In this document: positions 1-8,495 of the stretch, piece by piece | How positions within the stretch are numbered: the stretch's first letter is position 1 | Layout: each line of letters starts with the position of its first letter | Origin: Kiritimatiellia bacterium | Lineage (GTDB): Bacteria > Verrucomicrobiota > Kiritimatiellia > RFP12 > UBA1067 | Direction: 5' to 3' | NCBI GenBank assembly: GCA_017405115.1 | Contig: JAFRBA010000106.1 | Span: 1 to 23,756 of the forward strand | Length of the DNA: 23,756 bases | Position numbers and translations under genes: made by a program | Notes under the pieces: model-generated | What the model saw: only the letters and a program-made list of their open reading frames with translations | What the model was told of the DNA's origin: nothing | Databases searched by the model: none

Positions 1-384
1 CATGTGCAGCAACCCGCCTCCAATCATCAAGTCGGAAAAGAGCAAGAGCCCGATGCCGCAGATGTAGAATACGCGGCGTGTCGCAAGTACCGTCGCAAAC
101 GACAGCGCGGTCAGGGCGGAGTAGACGCACACGGCTGCGTTCGCCGCGGCGGGCAGGACGGGCGGATGCAGACGGCAGAGGACGAACAGGGAGAGCGGAA
201 CCGCCGCCGCGACGAACACGCGGATGTCCGGCCGCGCCTCGCGCAGCTGCCCGATTGTCCATAGCATCTGCGCCAGCGAGAAACCGGCCACGCCGTAGAG
301 GAACTCCACGGAAGTCGTCGCCGCGCCGCGCACGGCAAGGAACATGTCGCCTATCAAGAACGCAGCGGCGAACCCCGCCAGCAT
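1..384 (-). CDS. YhhN/TMEM86-family membrane protein (lysoplasmalogenase-like), 3' end outside window
   Basis: About 128 residues are visible and the frame is still open at base 1, so the C-terminus is missing. The visible part is almost all hydrophobic. It carries the family landmarks: a glycine-aspartate pair in the first membrane segment (LIGD, residues 10-13), a G-x-x-x-F-x-x-A-Q-x-x-W segment near residues 31-42, and LLLFSDLMIG near residues 113-122, matching the L-F-x-x-SD motif of YhhN proteins. Family members have about eight membrane helices, and the eukaryotic relatives hydrolyse the vinyl-ether bond of lysoplasmalogens; the bacterial role is less certain. I chose ATG 384. In-frame TTG 420 and GTG 435 are alternatives, with a stop at 445-447. 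No strong ribosome binding site is visible. It lies 73 bases downstream of the PIN toxin, on the same strand. Confidence 0.7.
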   Translation of the reverse strand, partial: MLAGFAAAFLIGDMFLAVRGAATTSVEFLYGVAGFSLAQMLWTIGQLREARPDIRVFVAAAVPLSLFVLCRLHPPVLPAAANAAVCVYSALTALSFATVLATRRVFYICGIGLLLFSDLMIGGGLLHM

Positions 385-457
385 CCATTTCCGGCGAAAA
401 GAGACAGGGCCCCGGCTCAATATACTATCTTGCACGACAGATGCTCAATCTTTCATT

Positions 458-847
458 TCAGCATATCGTCTTTACGCCGTACTTTCCAAAGTTTCCGTCT
501 GCGGTCACCACCATGAATCCGTTCTTCAGAGCAGTTGCGATAATGAAGCGATCTGCCGGGTCTTTATGAAGCCACGGCAATTCGGCCGATAGCAGCATGT
601 CGTCTGCCGACAGCTTCAGAACATCTATGCCGTACATCTTCACTACGGAATCAAACCACTCTCGCGGGGAAATGGGCAACTGTATCTTCCCCCTGGACGC
701 CTTTACCGCGATTTCCCATGCCGTGACTGGCGACACATACACGACCGGTGCATTCTCAATCAGCGAACGCGCCTTTGCGGACAACCCCCTGTCGCCGCTC
801 GCAAGCCAGAGCAGCGCGCATGTATCCAGAAGAAGCACGTCAGTCAT
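458..847 (-). CDS. PIN-domain ribonuclease toxin (VapC-like) of a type II toxin-antitoxin pair
   Basis: This 129-residue protein is a complete single PIN domain, the usual length for VapC-like toxins, which are magnesium-dependent RNases. The acidic active-site residues are all visible: D8 in LLLDTCALLW, E45 in TAWEIAVK, D99 in DPADRFIIA and D117 in TADGNFGKY. The pattern with an HKDPADR segment followed by VVTAD fits the PIN subfamily found with Phd/YefM antitoxins. The start codon overlaps the antitoxin stop by 8 bases (840-847), so the two genes are translationally coupled and the antitoxin is made first. All catalytic acids are present, so the toxin looks functional. The target RNA cannot be read from the sequence. 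Confidence 0.9.
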   Translation of the reverse strand: MTDVLLLDTCALLWLASGDRGLSAKARSLIENAPVVYVSPVTAWEIAVKASRGKIQLPISPREWFDSVVKMYGIDVLKLSADDMLLSAELPWLHKDPADRFIIATALKNGFMVVTADGNFGKYGVKTIC

Positions 848-1073
848 TCATCGCCTCCCAGTCGGACGATTCATCCTCGAAAAGGTTGCAATTGATCTTT
901 ATCCGCGACAGCAGAGGATCCTTGCGCAGGGACCTTTTGGGAGGACAAGGCACGATTTGCGCAATGGGATGCCCGTAGCGCATGATTGTGACGACTGTCT
1001 TGTCCTTTTGTACAAAGGACAGAAGCCCGGAGAAGTTCGCCTTAGCTTCATTGACGTTCATTACCGTTGGCAT
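840..1073 (-). CDS. Phd/YefM-family antitoxin partnering the PIN toxin
   Basis: The 77-residue protein has the typical Phd/YefM beginning (NVNEAKANFSGLLSFV, then VTIMRYGHPIAQIVP), which forms the DNA-binding dimer. The C-terminal part is polar and acidic and would wrap the toxin. The frame is open further upstream to 1109, but ATG 1073 is preferred because AGGGAG stands 6 bases before it and because the family starts right before the N-V-N-E-A-K motif. It precedes and overlaps the toxin gene. A promoter with a perfect palindrome lies just upstream, which is what an autoregulating antitoxin needs. The order antitoxin then toxin is standard. Confidence 0.88.
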   Translation of the reverse strand: MPTVMNVNEAKANFSGLLSFVQKDKTVVTIMRYGHPIAQIVPCPPKRSLRKDPLLSRIKINCNLFEDESSDWEAMND

Positions 1074-1107
1074 GGCACTCCCTGTCTTGTGGTCTGAAAA
1101 CACTGGC

Positions 1108-1137
1108 ATTATACCAAATCTTGACCAACAAGGTCAA
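1108..1137 (-). promoter_or_regulatory. Promoter and palindromic operator of the Phd/PIN toxin-antitoxin operon
   Basis: On the minus strand the -35 box is TTGACC (1132-1137) and the -10 box TATAAT (1108-1113), with an 18-base spacer. The -10 is extended by TGG. The perfect inverted repeat TTGACCAACAAGGTCAA (1121-1137) covers the -35 box, so a bound antitoxin dimer would block RNA polymerase. The palindrome is seen directly; its use by this antitoxin is inferred from the family. Confidence 0.75.
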
Positions 1138-1162
1138 GTTAGCCGGGATGGGCATTTTATGC

Positions 1163-1179
1163 GGCGGATTCGGTCCGCC
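1163..1179 (-). terminator. Possible terminator hairpin after the carbohydrate operon
   Basis: GGCGGA (1163-1168) and TCCGCC (1174-1179) form a perfect 6-bp stem with a 5-base loop, about 90 bases beyond the GH28 stop. No T-run follows on the minus strand, so termination is only a guess. I see no gene between 1138 and 1265. Confidence 0.25.
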
Positions 1180-1265
1180 CATAGCATCATCTCTGATAAA
1201 AATCTCTTTGCACCCGACACCGCACATGATTTCCGTTTGCAGTCAACTACTTCGCAAATCGCAGA

Positions 1266-2253
1266 TCAGATTGCGACGCTGACGAATGGGCCGTCCGCCT
1301 TGCGGATCGACGGGGACAGACCCCGCAGATTGTTCGTCTTGACATCGGGGATGCGGTCTTCCCAGTTCAGCAGAAGCGGACCTTCCACATCCTTAAACTC
1401 GACATTCTCAATGGAAATTTCCGAGATGTTGGCTCCGCGCGCAAACTCCTTGACAGGTGTGCGAAACGACATTCTGCAGTCCTTGAACGCAATGCGCAGC
1501 GGATTCTCCCGCGTCGCGTAGGCCGTAACGGGATGCAGAAGCGCCGATGCATCCACGTTCTCGAACGTCACGTCCTCAAGACATGGACCAGTCTGCCAAA
1601 GCTCGTTGCCGGAGAAGTTGAGGTGCATGAGCCTGTCTATGCCTTCGACGCGGCAGTTTCTGAACACGATGCCGCATGGCCGCCCGCGAACCCTCGCATT
1701 GCCGTAGTTTGTGAAGAACGAAAGCGTGTTGCGCCGCCCGCCTTCCGCCGGATTGACGCCCGCGCGCTTTTCCGCCTTGGAAAGCCCGTATCTGTGCGCG
1801 AAGGCTCCAGGGCCATAGGCGACAATGTCCTCGGCGAGGATGTTCCTGCCACCGATGCGGAACACGCTGCATGCCGAATTAAGCCTGCACCGGCGGACCG
1901 TCATGTCGTCGTTGTCGTATCCGGCAACGCAGTCGTCGCCGGACTGGATGTCGCACCCCTCCACCAGCACCCTGTCGCATGCGTGGAAGTCCAGCCCGTC
2001 GTGTCCGCCGCAGACCTTGACGTCCTCCACCCGTATGTCCGAAGAGAGGCAGAACCTGTGCGACCAGTTGCCCGCATCGCGCAGGGTGTAGCCGCGGCAG
2101 ACGACGTTGGACGAGAAGTGGACGCCTATCCCGTGCGGCCCTCTGTACTTCTCCTCACCGTTCTCGTCGTAGCAGTTTCGTCCGTCTATCTCGCTGCCAG
2201 GCTGCCTGTGCGGCCGCCGCGCAAAACAGAAATCCTATTCCAATCCGCTTCAT
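1266..2253 (-). pseudogene. GH28 polygalacturonase-like gene with its N-terminal half-domain deleted and a frameshift
   Basis: The C-terminal two thirds is a clear GH28 right-handed beta-helix. It contains EIDGRNCYDENGEEKYRGPH, then GHDGLDFHACDRV and CDIQSGDDCVAG, the conserved core with the catalytic aspartates. This frame is open from 2234 to 1266 but has no good start; its first start-like codon is GTG 2030, inside the core. A proper beginning exists in another frame: ATG 2253 with GAGG before it, encoding MKRIGIGFLFCAAAAQA, a good signal peptide. That frame then runs to a TGA near 2155. The signal peptide is therefore joined directly to the middle of the enzyme, in the wrong frame. The roughly 100-150 residues that normally lie between are absent. 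It is the last gene of the hydrolase operon, 65 bases after the beta-mannosidase. Intact relatives cleave pectin galacturonan backbones in the periplasm or outside the cell. Confidence 0.75.
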
Positions 2254-2318
2254 ATAAGCCTCACATCTTTCGTTTCATGCTTGTCTGCTCGGCCAGCATC
2301 GCGGCATCATGACGCCGT

Positions 2319-4829
2319 TCACGGACTTACCCCTTCCGGCTGGCCTGTCAAATCAACTGTTATCTTCGTCTCATTCGAGAGATCCGCCATGCTGCAGACG
2401 GTCAGGCGACTCAGAAACGTCTCAATTGAGACATGCTCTTTTGCCGTAAAAGTGATGATTCTTGGGCGTCCAGGCAGAAGCGTGAAGCAGTTGTCGTCGA
2501 ATTCTCCGCGAACACCCTTCACATTCGCCCAGACGAAGAAAGCGGGCTTGTCCGCCGACAACGCAACCTCAAATATCAATTCACCCGTTCGCCTGACGGA
2601 ACTCTCCAATCGCGCACTAGCGAGCGGCACGTCGCGGTATTTGCCGAAGTGCCAGTCGTTGGCGAATACGCCGCGCCCGGTCCTGAGTGTGAGAACCATG
2701 AAAGTCTGATCGGGGGACTGCGGCCTCATGAAATCCGAAACCTTTGCGGAACTGTCAGGAGGCATGGCAACAGAATTCGTCGCAGCGGAGACGATCTGAC
2801 CGTCGTAGGTCCAGTATTCAACGCCGAGATCGCCGCAAACGGTTTCGGTCGTGTCGTTGAGCGCAAAAACACTGCCTTGCGCTAAATCTGCCCTTCCATC
2901 GTTGATTCCCGGCTGCGCGACGACAGCGATCGACTCAAAGAACCTTCGCGCAAGATACTGGACGGGTTTCCACTTGCCGCCGTATTCTATTGAGCTCCAC
3001 GATGCGACCGGCCAATTGTCGTTGAGCTGCCAATAGAGCGTGCCCATGCAGCGCGGGCGTTGCGCCCGCCATCCTTCGCAGGCCATCTTCATCGCCATGC
3101 CGTGCTGGAACTGAGACAGGAGCAACTCCGACTCGACATCCTTCGGCGGCAAGAAGTAGCGCAACATGGTCTCGCGGATCCTGCGGTTCCCGCCGGGATT
3201 CTTCTGGTGCCATTCAAAGTCCTCGCCATGCGTCTCGATCGAGCTGCGGTCCGCAAACGTCTCGGCAATCTCCATCGACGGAAAACTCTGGTAGCCGAAT
3301 TCGCTGCAGAAACGCGGCTTGAATCTGTAGTAGTCGTCAAACGGCTTGTTTTCGTGCCATACGTTCCAGTTGTGCATGTCGCCCTTGGAGTCGTCCTTCC
3401 ATGCGTTTCCGAAATCTCCCGGCCCGCAGCAAGGCGAACTGGGCCAGTAGGTGCGCGAAGGATCGTATTTCGCAACCAGCTTGCCCTGAAGCTCCGAGCG
3501 CATGACCCACTGGCTGCGGTAGAAGTCTCTGTCGCTTTTCGTCTCCTTGAACCATCCGATTGCTCCAAGGCATTCGTTGTCCCCGCACCACAAGGCGATG
3601 CACGCATGGTCCTTCAGTCGGCGGAGCTGGTGCGACAGTTCCGCTTCGACATCATGTTTCATCCTCTCGTCGAAAGGATAGGTCGCGCAGGAAAACATCA
3701 TGTCATGCCATACGAGTATTCCAAGTTCATCGCAGATGTCGTAGAAACAGTCCTTTTCGTACTGCCCCCCTCCCCAGACGCGTATCATGTTCATGTTCGC
3801 CTTTGCCGCGCTCTCCAACAGGTCACGGTATCTCTCCGGCGTCTGGCGGTTCTCGTAGGCGTCGCACGGAATCCAGTTCGCGCCCTTTGCGAACAGTCGA
3901 CGATTGTTGACGCGGAAGACAAGGGAGAGCTCGTCTTTGCCGTCTTTGGACACACTCCTTTCGTTCAATACCTCGATCTTGCGCAGTCCAATGCTACGTG
4001 TCACATCTTCTCCGCGTACATTTACCGTAAACGTGTAGAACCGCTGTTCTCCCGCGCCGTTGGGCCACCAGAGCGGCGGATCTTCAATCTCTATCCTGTT
4101 CGTCACGGTTGTGCCGTCGCTCATGTCCGCGAAAACATCCAGCGTACAGTGCGACAAGTCGTAGGAAAACGTCTGCCGCGTGTGGACGTAGTCGATTCTG
4201 GGCCTGTCGGAGCCGATGACCTTGACCGTGCCGCAGAAGCCGGTCACTTCGAGTTCCGGCCCCCAGTCCCATCCGCCATGACAGGCGGGCTTGCGGATGT
4301 GGGCCTGGTTCTTGGCCCACATAACATTCGAAATCGGATACTGACGCCCACGCTCCGCGGCGAGTGCGTCTGCGGCGGCGACGGGGCTCTCGAATCGTCC
4401 GCTGATGGCGTTGCGCCCCGCCTTCAGAAACGGCTTGACATCGAACTCATATCGCTGAAATCGATCGGCTGTTCGACCAACTGGTCGACCGTTGACACTG
4501 ACATTGCAGAAAGTGTCGCAGTCCTCGAGCCGCAGGACGATTTCACGGCGCGAAAGCATTTCGGCAGACACTTCAAAATCGCGCGAAACCGTCCATTCCC
4601 TTCTGGCGACCCACAACGTCTTCTCCTCGTTGCGGCCATAGAAGACGTCCGGTATCAGGCCTTTCGCCAGAAGCGCGGAATGAACACCGCCCGGAACGGA
4701 TATGTTGCACTCAATCGCCTTTCCATCCCGATCTTCTCCAGACAATCTCCAGACCCCCGAAAGGTCAATCTCCTCGGCGCAGAGAGATATTGAGACAAAA
4801 CCCAACAACAATGAAACGATGTTCTTCAT
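2319..4829 (-). CDS. GH2 beta-mannosidase, secreted
   Basis: The 836-residue protein fits the GH2 beta-mannosidase type that trims mannose from the non-reducing ends of manno-oligosaccharides. A signal peptide (MKNIVSLLLGFVSISLC) is followed by the sugar-binding domain (GVWRL near residue 25, then CHGGWDWGPELEVTGF), an immunoglobulin-like domain, and a TIM barrel. The acid/base is E419 in LWCGDNECLG and the nucleophile E510 in FCSEFGYQSF. The segment GTLYWQLNDNWPVASWSS is a beta-mannosidase hallmark. The frame is open far upstream (to 5246), but that part is antisense-like sequence over the GH5 gene. ATG 4829 has AAAGGA 7 bases before it and begins with the signal peptide. It lies 23 bases after the GH5 stop, in the same operon. 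Confidence 0.9.
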   Translation of the reverse strand: MKNIVSLLLGFVSISLCAEEIDLSGVWRLSGEDRDGKAIECNISVPGGVHSALLAKGLIPDVFYGRNEEKTLWVARREWTVSRDFEVSAEMLSRREIVLRLEDCDTFCNVSVNGRPVGRTADRFQRYEFDVKPFLKAGRNAISGRFESPVAAADALAAERGRQYPISNVMWAKNQAHIRKPACHGGWDWGPELEVTGFCGTVKVIGSDRPRIDYVHTRQTFSYDLSHCTLDVFADMSDGTTVTNRIEIEDPPLWWPNGAGEQRFYTFTVNVRGEDVTRSIGLRKIEVLNERSVSKDGKDELSLVFRVNNRRLFAKGANWIPCDAYENRQTPERYRDLLESAAKANMNMIRVWGGGQYEKDCFYDICDELGILVWHDMMFSCATYPFDERMKHDVEAELSHQLRRLKDHACIALWCGDNECLGAIGWFKETKSDRDFYRSQWVMRSELQGKLVAKYDPSRTYWPSSPCCGPGDFGNAWKDDSKGDMHNWNVWHENKPFDDYYRFKPRFCSEFGYQSFPSMEIAETFADRSSIETHGEDFEWHQKNPGGNRRIRETMLRYFLPPKDVESELLLSQFQHGMAMKMACEGWRAQRPRCMGTLYWQLNDNWPVASWSSIEYGGKWKPVQYLARRFFESIAVVAQPGINDGRADLAQGSVFALNDTTETVCGDLGVEYWTYDGQIVSAATNSVAMPPDSSAKVSDFMRPQSPDQTFMVLTLRTGRGVFANDWHFGKYRDVPLASARLESSVRRTGELIFEVALSADKPAFFVWANVKGVRGEFDDNCFTLLPGRPRIITFTAKEHVSIETFLSRLTVCSMADLSNETKITVDLTGQPEGVSP

Positions 4830-4852
4830 TTGATGTCCTTTGGGGGAAACAT

Positions 4853-6415
4853 TCAGTAACGCTGCAAGAGCTCCAGCATCTTGCGGTCGAGTTTGTGGCC
4901 ACGGAAGTCTTCGTATTCGACATCGGGGCGATTCGAGTCGAGCACACCATAACCGCCGCGCAGTTCCCAGAGGGCCCAGCCCATGTTGCGCTCTTTCCAG
5001 AGCGCGAGATAGTCCTCGAAGAGGTCCAGAACAACATGATGTGGCGTCATCTTCCACGCGCCGAATTCTCCGGCGAAGCAAAACACGCCTTTCTCTATCG
5101 CCGGTTCCCAGTCCTTTATGAGCTTGCGGTAGAGATAGTCGCGTCCAAGGTCGGCGTAATATGGCTTGAACATCTTCCGTCCGACCGCTTTGAATCCGTC
5201 CGCCCATCCGACGAAGCGCTGAGAGAAGTTGACCGGCGCATGCCACTCGTCCTCGAACTCAATTTCCACCCGCCGCTTGCCGTCCGTCGAAATGAATGTT
5301 ACGCGCTTCGGCATGATCCAGTCGCCGCTGACCACCGACATCTCGAACGAGTCCACCGGCCCAGAGAACGTGAACTCTTCGCGGCCGCGCCAGATGCCCT
5401 GCTTGATGCCCCACTTACGGTCATGTTTCACGCCAGACCACATCGAATTTTTCTCATCAGGAACGAGAGACTCGTCCTTCAGCAACGCCCCATCCGCAGT
5501 AAATCGCAGCGTTATCGGCCCCGACGCCATGCCAAAGCGCACCGAGAGCGTCCCGGCGGGCAGACCGAGCAGCCGGAACGGACGCTGCATATTCTTCTTC
5601 TGCGGCCCTGCCAGGATGCCGCTCGGAAGGTCGCCGCGCGGTGGCCACGCGGGCTTCGCGGACGGATTTCCGGCGTGGGGCGCAAGGTAGTGTGTTACGC
5701 CCATCGGCTTGTAGCCGCGCGTCGCCTGCGCCACGCCGGGGAGGGTGGCTATCGACATAGAGGGGATGTTGCCGAAGGAAATGGCGTCGGCTACGATGAA
5801 CCGCGTCGGATCCTCCTCGCGTATCGCCGCCACGAGCGCCTTGACGACGCGCCCGTACGCTTCGTCCTGCATGGCCGGCGGCTCGTTGAAGAGATTGAAC
5901 GACAGCGTTTCGTTGGGAACGCCTTTGTAGCGTCGCGCGAACATCGCCCAGTGAACGCAGCATACGCGCAGTGCCTCGTCATCCGCAAAGAGGTTTGCAG
6001 GCTCCTTCTCAGGTGCTACCGTGTAGCCGGGGCATCGGTGCATGTTGATCGAGACGTGCACGCCGTACTTGCGCCCTAGCGCAACTGCACGGTCAACGCA
6101 CTTGAGACCTTCCACGTCGAAAACCTCCCAGTTCGCACGGTCGCGGTCCTTTATCCAGTAGCGGTAGTCCATCGGCAGACGGACGAAGTTGAAGCCCCAG
6201 TCGCTGATGATCTGGAAATCCTCTTCGCGGAAGTCCCTTGGCTTTCGGTCCTTCCACATGTAGAACATCTCCTGCAGGTTGAACCCGCGCCAGCGCACCG
6301 ACGGACGCCCGTCGGCGATTTCGTCGCCGAGCTTCACGCGAGGCGGCGCCGCCATGCCCGCGCCGGCAATGGAAAGGCACGCCAGCACAGCATATCCGAT
6401 TGCTGGAATTCGCAC
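4853..6415 (-). CDS. Secreted GH5 glycoside hydrolase with a beta-rich domain inserted in the barrel
   Basis: The 520-residue enzyme has a signal peptide ending near AGAGMAA (about residue 23) and a GH5 TIM barrel: GFNLQEM (45-50), FVRLPMDY (77-84), NMHRCPGY (124-131), acid/base E178 in LFNEP, HY at 242-243, nucleophile E450 in CFAGEFG, and W483 in GWALWELRGG. GH5 enzymes cut beta-1,4 backbones such as cellulose or mannan. Next to a beta-mannosidase, mannan is a reasonable guess, but the substrate is not fixed by sequence. The two catalytic glutamates are 272 residues apart, well above what is usual in GH5. Residues about 265-400 form a strand-rich insert (for example GTLSVRFGMASGPITLRF) that looks like a carbohydrate-binding module. 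The start is GTG 6415, with AGGAGG 5 bases upstream. Confidence 0.87.
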   Translation of the reverse strand: MRIPAIGYAVLACLSIAGAGMAAPPRVKLGDEIADGRPSVRWRGFNLQEMFYMWKDRKPRDFREEDFQIISDWGFNFVRLPMDYRYWIKDRDRANWEVFDVEGLKCVDRAVALGRKYGVHVSINMHRCPGYTVAPEKEPANLFADDEALRVCCVHWAMFARRYKGVPNETLSFNLFNEPPAMQDEAYGRVVKALVAAIREEDPTRFIVADAISFGNIPSMSIATLPGVAQATRGYKPMGVTHYLAPHAGNPSAKPAWPPRGDLPSGILAGPQKKNMQRPFRLLGLPAGTLSVRFGMASGPITLRFTADGALLKDESLVPDEKNSMWSGVKHDRKWGIKQGIWRGREEFTFSGPVDSFEMSVVSGDWIMPKRVTFISTDGKRRVEIEFEDEWHAPVNFSQRFVGWADGFKAVGRKMFKPYYADLGRDYLYRKLIKDWEPAIEKGVFCFAGEFGAWKMTPHHVVLDLFEDYLALWKERNMGWALWELRGGYGVLDSNRPDVEYEDFRGHKLDRKMLELLQRY

Positions 6416-6430
6416 GTGAGCCTCCTAAGA

Positions 6431-8470
6431 TTACTTCACGATCAAGACAAGGCCCTTTTTGCATAGCGTAAGGCGTCCGCCGACGACGGAGAGATAGCAG
6501 CTGCGCGAAACCTTGCCGTTCACGACAACGGTCCAGTCAGCCATCCGCGACAGCCCATCCGTTCCCACGAACGCAAGCGGTACGCTGCAGGTGCCGCCGT
6601 CCTGGAACGAGACGTTTTCGAACGCAATCTCGCCAACCGCAGCCAGTTCGCCGCCGACGAGGGTGGCGTCCGACGCGGCGGAGCAGTCGATCGTGAGGTT
6701 GGCCAGCGTCGTCGCCGTGCCGGAGACGTCCAGCGTCGCACCGCCGTCGATCTTCACCTTGCACGACGGAGCAATGGCTGCAATGCTCTCCGCAGCGTTC
6801 GTGAACACGAACGGAACTCCGCCATTCAACGTCTTCCACTCATTGTATCCGGTACATGTCACTCCTCGCGAATCTATCATTTCCCAACTGCCGGAAGAAG
6901 ACGCACTCGCATAGACCTTCCAGGTGCCAGGCATGGTGCGCCACTGGCTATATGTCATGTCTGGGCAGAACCTATAACCGGTCACAGAGTCCGTCACACC
7001 ATCCTTCACCTCGAACTGCACTGACACTGCCGTGTCCGGAATGCCCGTGTCGTATATGGTTGAGCCGTTACCAGTATCACCATCAAAAAGTTTGCTTGCC
7101 ATCCAATGTCCACCAACGCCTTGAATGTTTGAACTCAAATTCACGCGCTCACCATTTGCATTGTAAAGGGCAAGTTCGCTGAACTGCAGTTTCCGATAAT
7201 CCGCGTGGCTTTCTGCGGCACAGGTCTTCTCGAATACGAACTTGAAGAAGCGACGTGTCTCACGTCGCGCGGAGCGCAACGTCAACGTGCCGCCGGACAC
7301 GTGCAGACCACCGACTGACAACGTATTGCCTGATATCGTTACATTCTGCGGACCTTCCTTGCGGAATGTGCCGTCACCGCTCAAGTTGAGGAATGCAAGA
7401 GTCTTGTCCGCCGATGGATTCCAGGCGAACACGCCGCCGTTCGTTATCGAAAGATTGCAAAATGCAGGCGTGCCGAAATCCGACGAGCTGAAGCCCGTCG
7501 CGGCCAGCGTGGTGTCGCCAGCCACCTCAAGCGTCGTTCCGGCGTTTAGCGTAACGGTGGGGATTGTCACAGTGGAAGGAGCGGAGAAAAGGAAGTTCGT
7601 CGCGGCTGCCGCCGTGTTGCGCGTTGTAGTGGCAACGAAGTTAGACACGTCCGCAATCCTGTCCCAATAGCTGACACCGTCTATCGAAGCATCGATTCGC
7701 CATGCGGAAGGATCGCGTACAGGTTCGTCGTCCGCAGTCCAGTACATGTATGAGCGAATCGGCCGCACGCCAGGAAACACAGTGCTTACATACCAGCCGC
7801 TTTTGCTGCCGCTTTGAAACCACTTCGTGGCAGTGCTGCGGTCGTACAGTTGATATCCGAACGTATCCCCGATGGGAAAGATGCGTTGATTGGACAAGTC
7901 GTTTCCGTTTTCGTCAAGCCAATACAATTCGTCCATCTGAGTGGCGGTCGAGGCGCTAGACCTGCAATCCCTGACCGTGAACTTGTACCAGCGGTAGCCT
8001 GTGACGGCGCGGCTCTGCACAATCACCTTGCCGCCGCTCACGGACAAGCTGTGCATAGCGCTGCGCGGGGAGAGCGTAAGAGTGCCTGCGCCGGACTTCT
8101 TGAGAATGGTATAGGCCGTGCCGAGCTGCGTCATCTTGCTGTCGGTGTCGCCTGTCACGTTTACGGTCGCGTGCGTATAGCTGCTCTCCGACTCGTCTAT
8201 GATGTAGCCGTCTCCGTTTGCGTTCACGGACGAAAAACTCGTGGTGCTGCCGTTCAGCTTCAAAGCGCCTTTAGGCTTCAGCAGCAGGTCGCCTGCGGTG
8301 AGTTTCGCGCTTTGCGAAACCGACAGGGTCCCGTACACTGTCACCGTGTCGTACGTGGCATCTTCCGATATTGTCACCGTCTGTCCTGTATCGACAGTGA
8401 GGTCTGCGGCCAACAGGCTGAGCGCAGTGCAGAACACCGCAGCCATTGCAGCGACTATGTGTTTTGTCAT
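6431..8470 (-). CDS. Large secreted beta-helix protein with two discoidin-like domains
   Basis: The 679-residue protein starts with a signal peptide (MTKHIVAAMAAVFCTALSLL). Next comes a strand-repeat region of the autotransporter passenger type (DLTVDTGQTVTISED, then TVYGTLSVSQSAKLTAGDLL). Two segments resemble F5/8 type C (discoidin, CBM32-like) sugar-binding domains, at about residues 158-295 (RWYKFTVRDC, YQLYDRSTATKWF) and 405-560 (RFFKFVFEKTC, ASKLFDGDTGNGS). Each follows a short GG-x-x-x-V/L-x-S strand. No catalytic domain or transmembrane beta-barrel is visible, and the end is GGRLTLCKKGLVLIVK. It probably binds polysaccharide at the cell surface or outside the cell for the neighbouring hydrolases; this is inference. 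ATG 8470 has AAGGAG 8 bases before it. The start lies 4 bases past the upstream gene's stop, and the ribosome binding site overlaps that gene's last codons. Confidence 0.75.
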   Translation of the reverse strand: MTKHIVAAMAAVFCTALSLLAADLTVDTGQTVTISEDATYDTVTVYGTLSVSQSAKLTAGDLLLKPKGALKLNGSTTSFSSVNANGDGYIIDESESSYTHATVNVTGDTDSKMTQLGTAYTILKKSGAGTLTLSPRSAMHSLSVSGGKVIVQSRAVTGYRWYKFTVRDCRSSASTATQMDELYWLDENGNDLSNQRIFPIGDTFGYQLYDRSTATKWFQSGSKSGWYVSTVFPGVRPIRSYMYWTADDEPVRDPSAWRIDASIDGVSYWDRIADVSNFVATTTRNTAAAATNFLFSAPSTVTIPTVTLNAGTTLEVAGDTTLAATGFSSSDFGTPAFCNLSITNGGVFAWNPSADKTLAFLNLSGDGTFRKEGPQNVTISGNTLSVGGLHVSGGTLTLRSARRETRRFFKFVFEKTCAAESHADYRKLQFSELALYNANGERVNLSSNIQGVGGHWMASKLFDGDTGNGSTIYDTGIPDTAVSVQFEVKDGVTDSVTGYRFCPDMTYSQWRTMPGTWKVYASASSSGSWEMIDSRGVTCTGYNEWKTLNGGVPFVFTNAAESIAAIAPSCKVKIDGGATLDVSGTATTLANLTIDCSAASDATLVGGELAAVGEIAFENVSFQDGGTCSVPLAFVGTDGLSRMADWTVVVNGKVSRSCYLSVVGGRLTLCKKGLVLIVK

Positions 8471-8495
8471 TTTCCTACTCCTTTTCTTTTGTTGG
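8406..8495 (-). repeat. Copy A of a duplicated stop/ribosome-binding-site/signal-peptide module
   Basis: This 90-bp stretch matches 9646-9735 with about 10 differences (about 89% identity, counted by hand). It contains the last codons of the upstream gene (P-T-K-E-K-E-stop), AAGGAG, the start codon, and the first 21 or so codons of the signal peptide. The offset between copies is exactly 1240 bases. Confidence 0.85.

Noticed and set aside
4830..5246. N-terminal extension of the beta-mannosidase to 5246
   Set aside because: The extension is arginine-rich out-of-frame sequence of the GH5 gene. A signal peptide and ribosome binding site mark the start at 4829.
3060..6079. Long plus-strand frames opposite the GH2 and GH5 genes
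   Set aside because: They are antisense to two enzymes with complete catalytic motifs and correct starts, and show no family features of their own.
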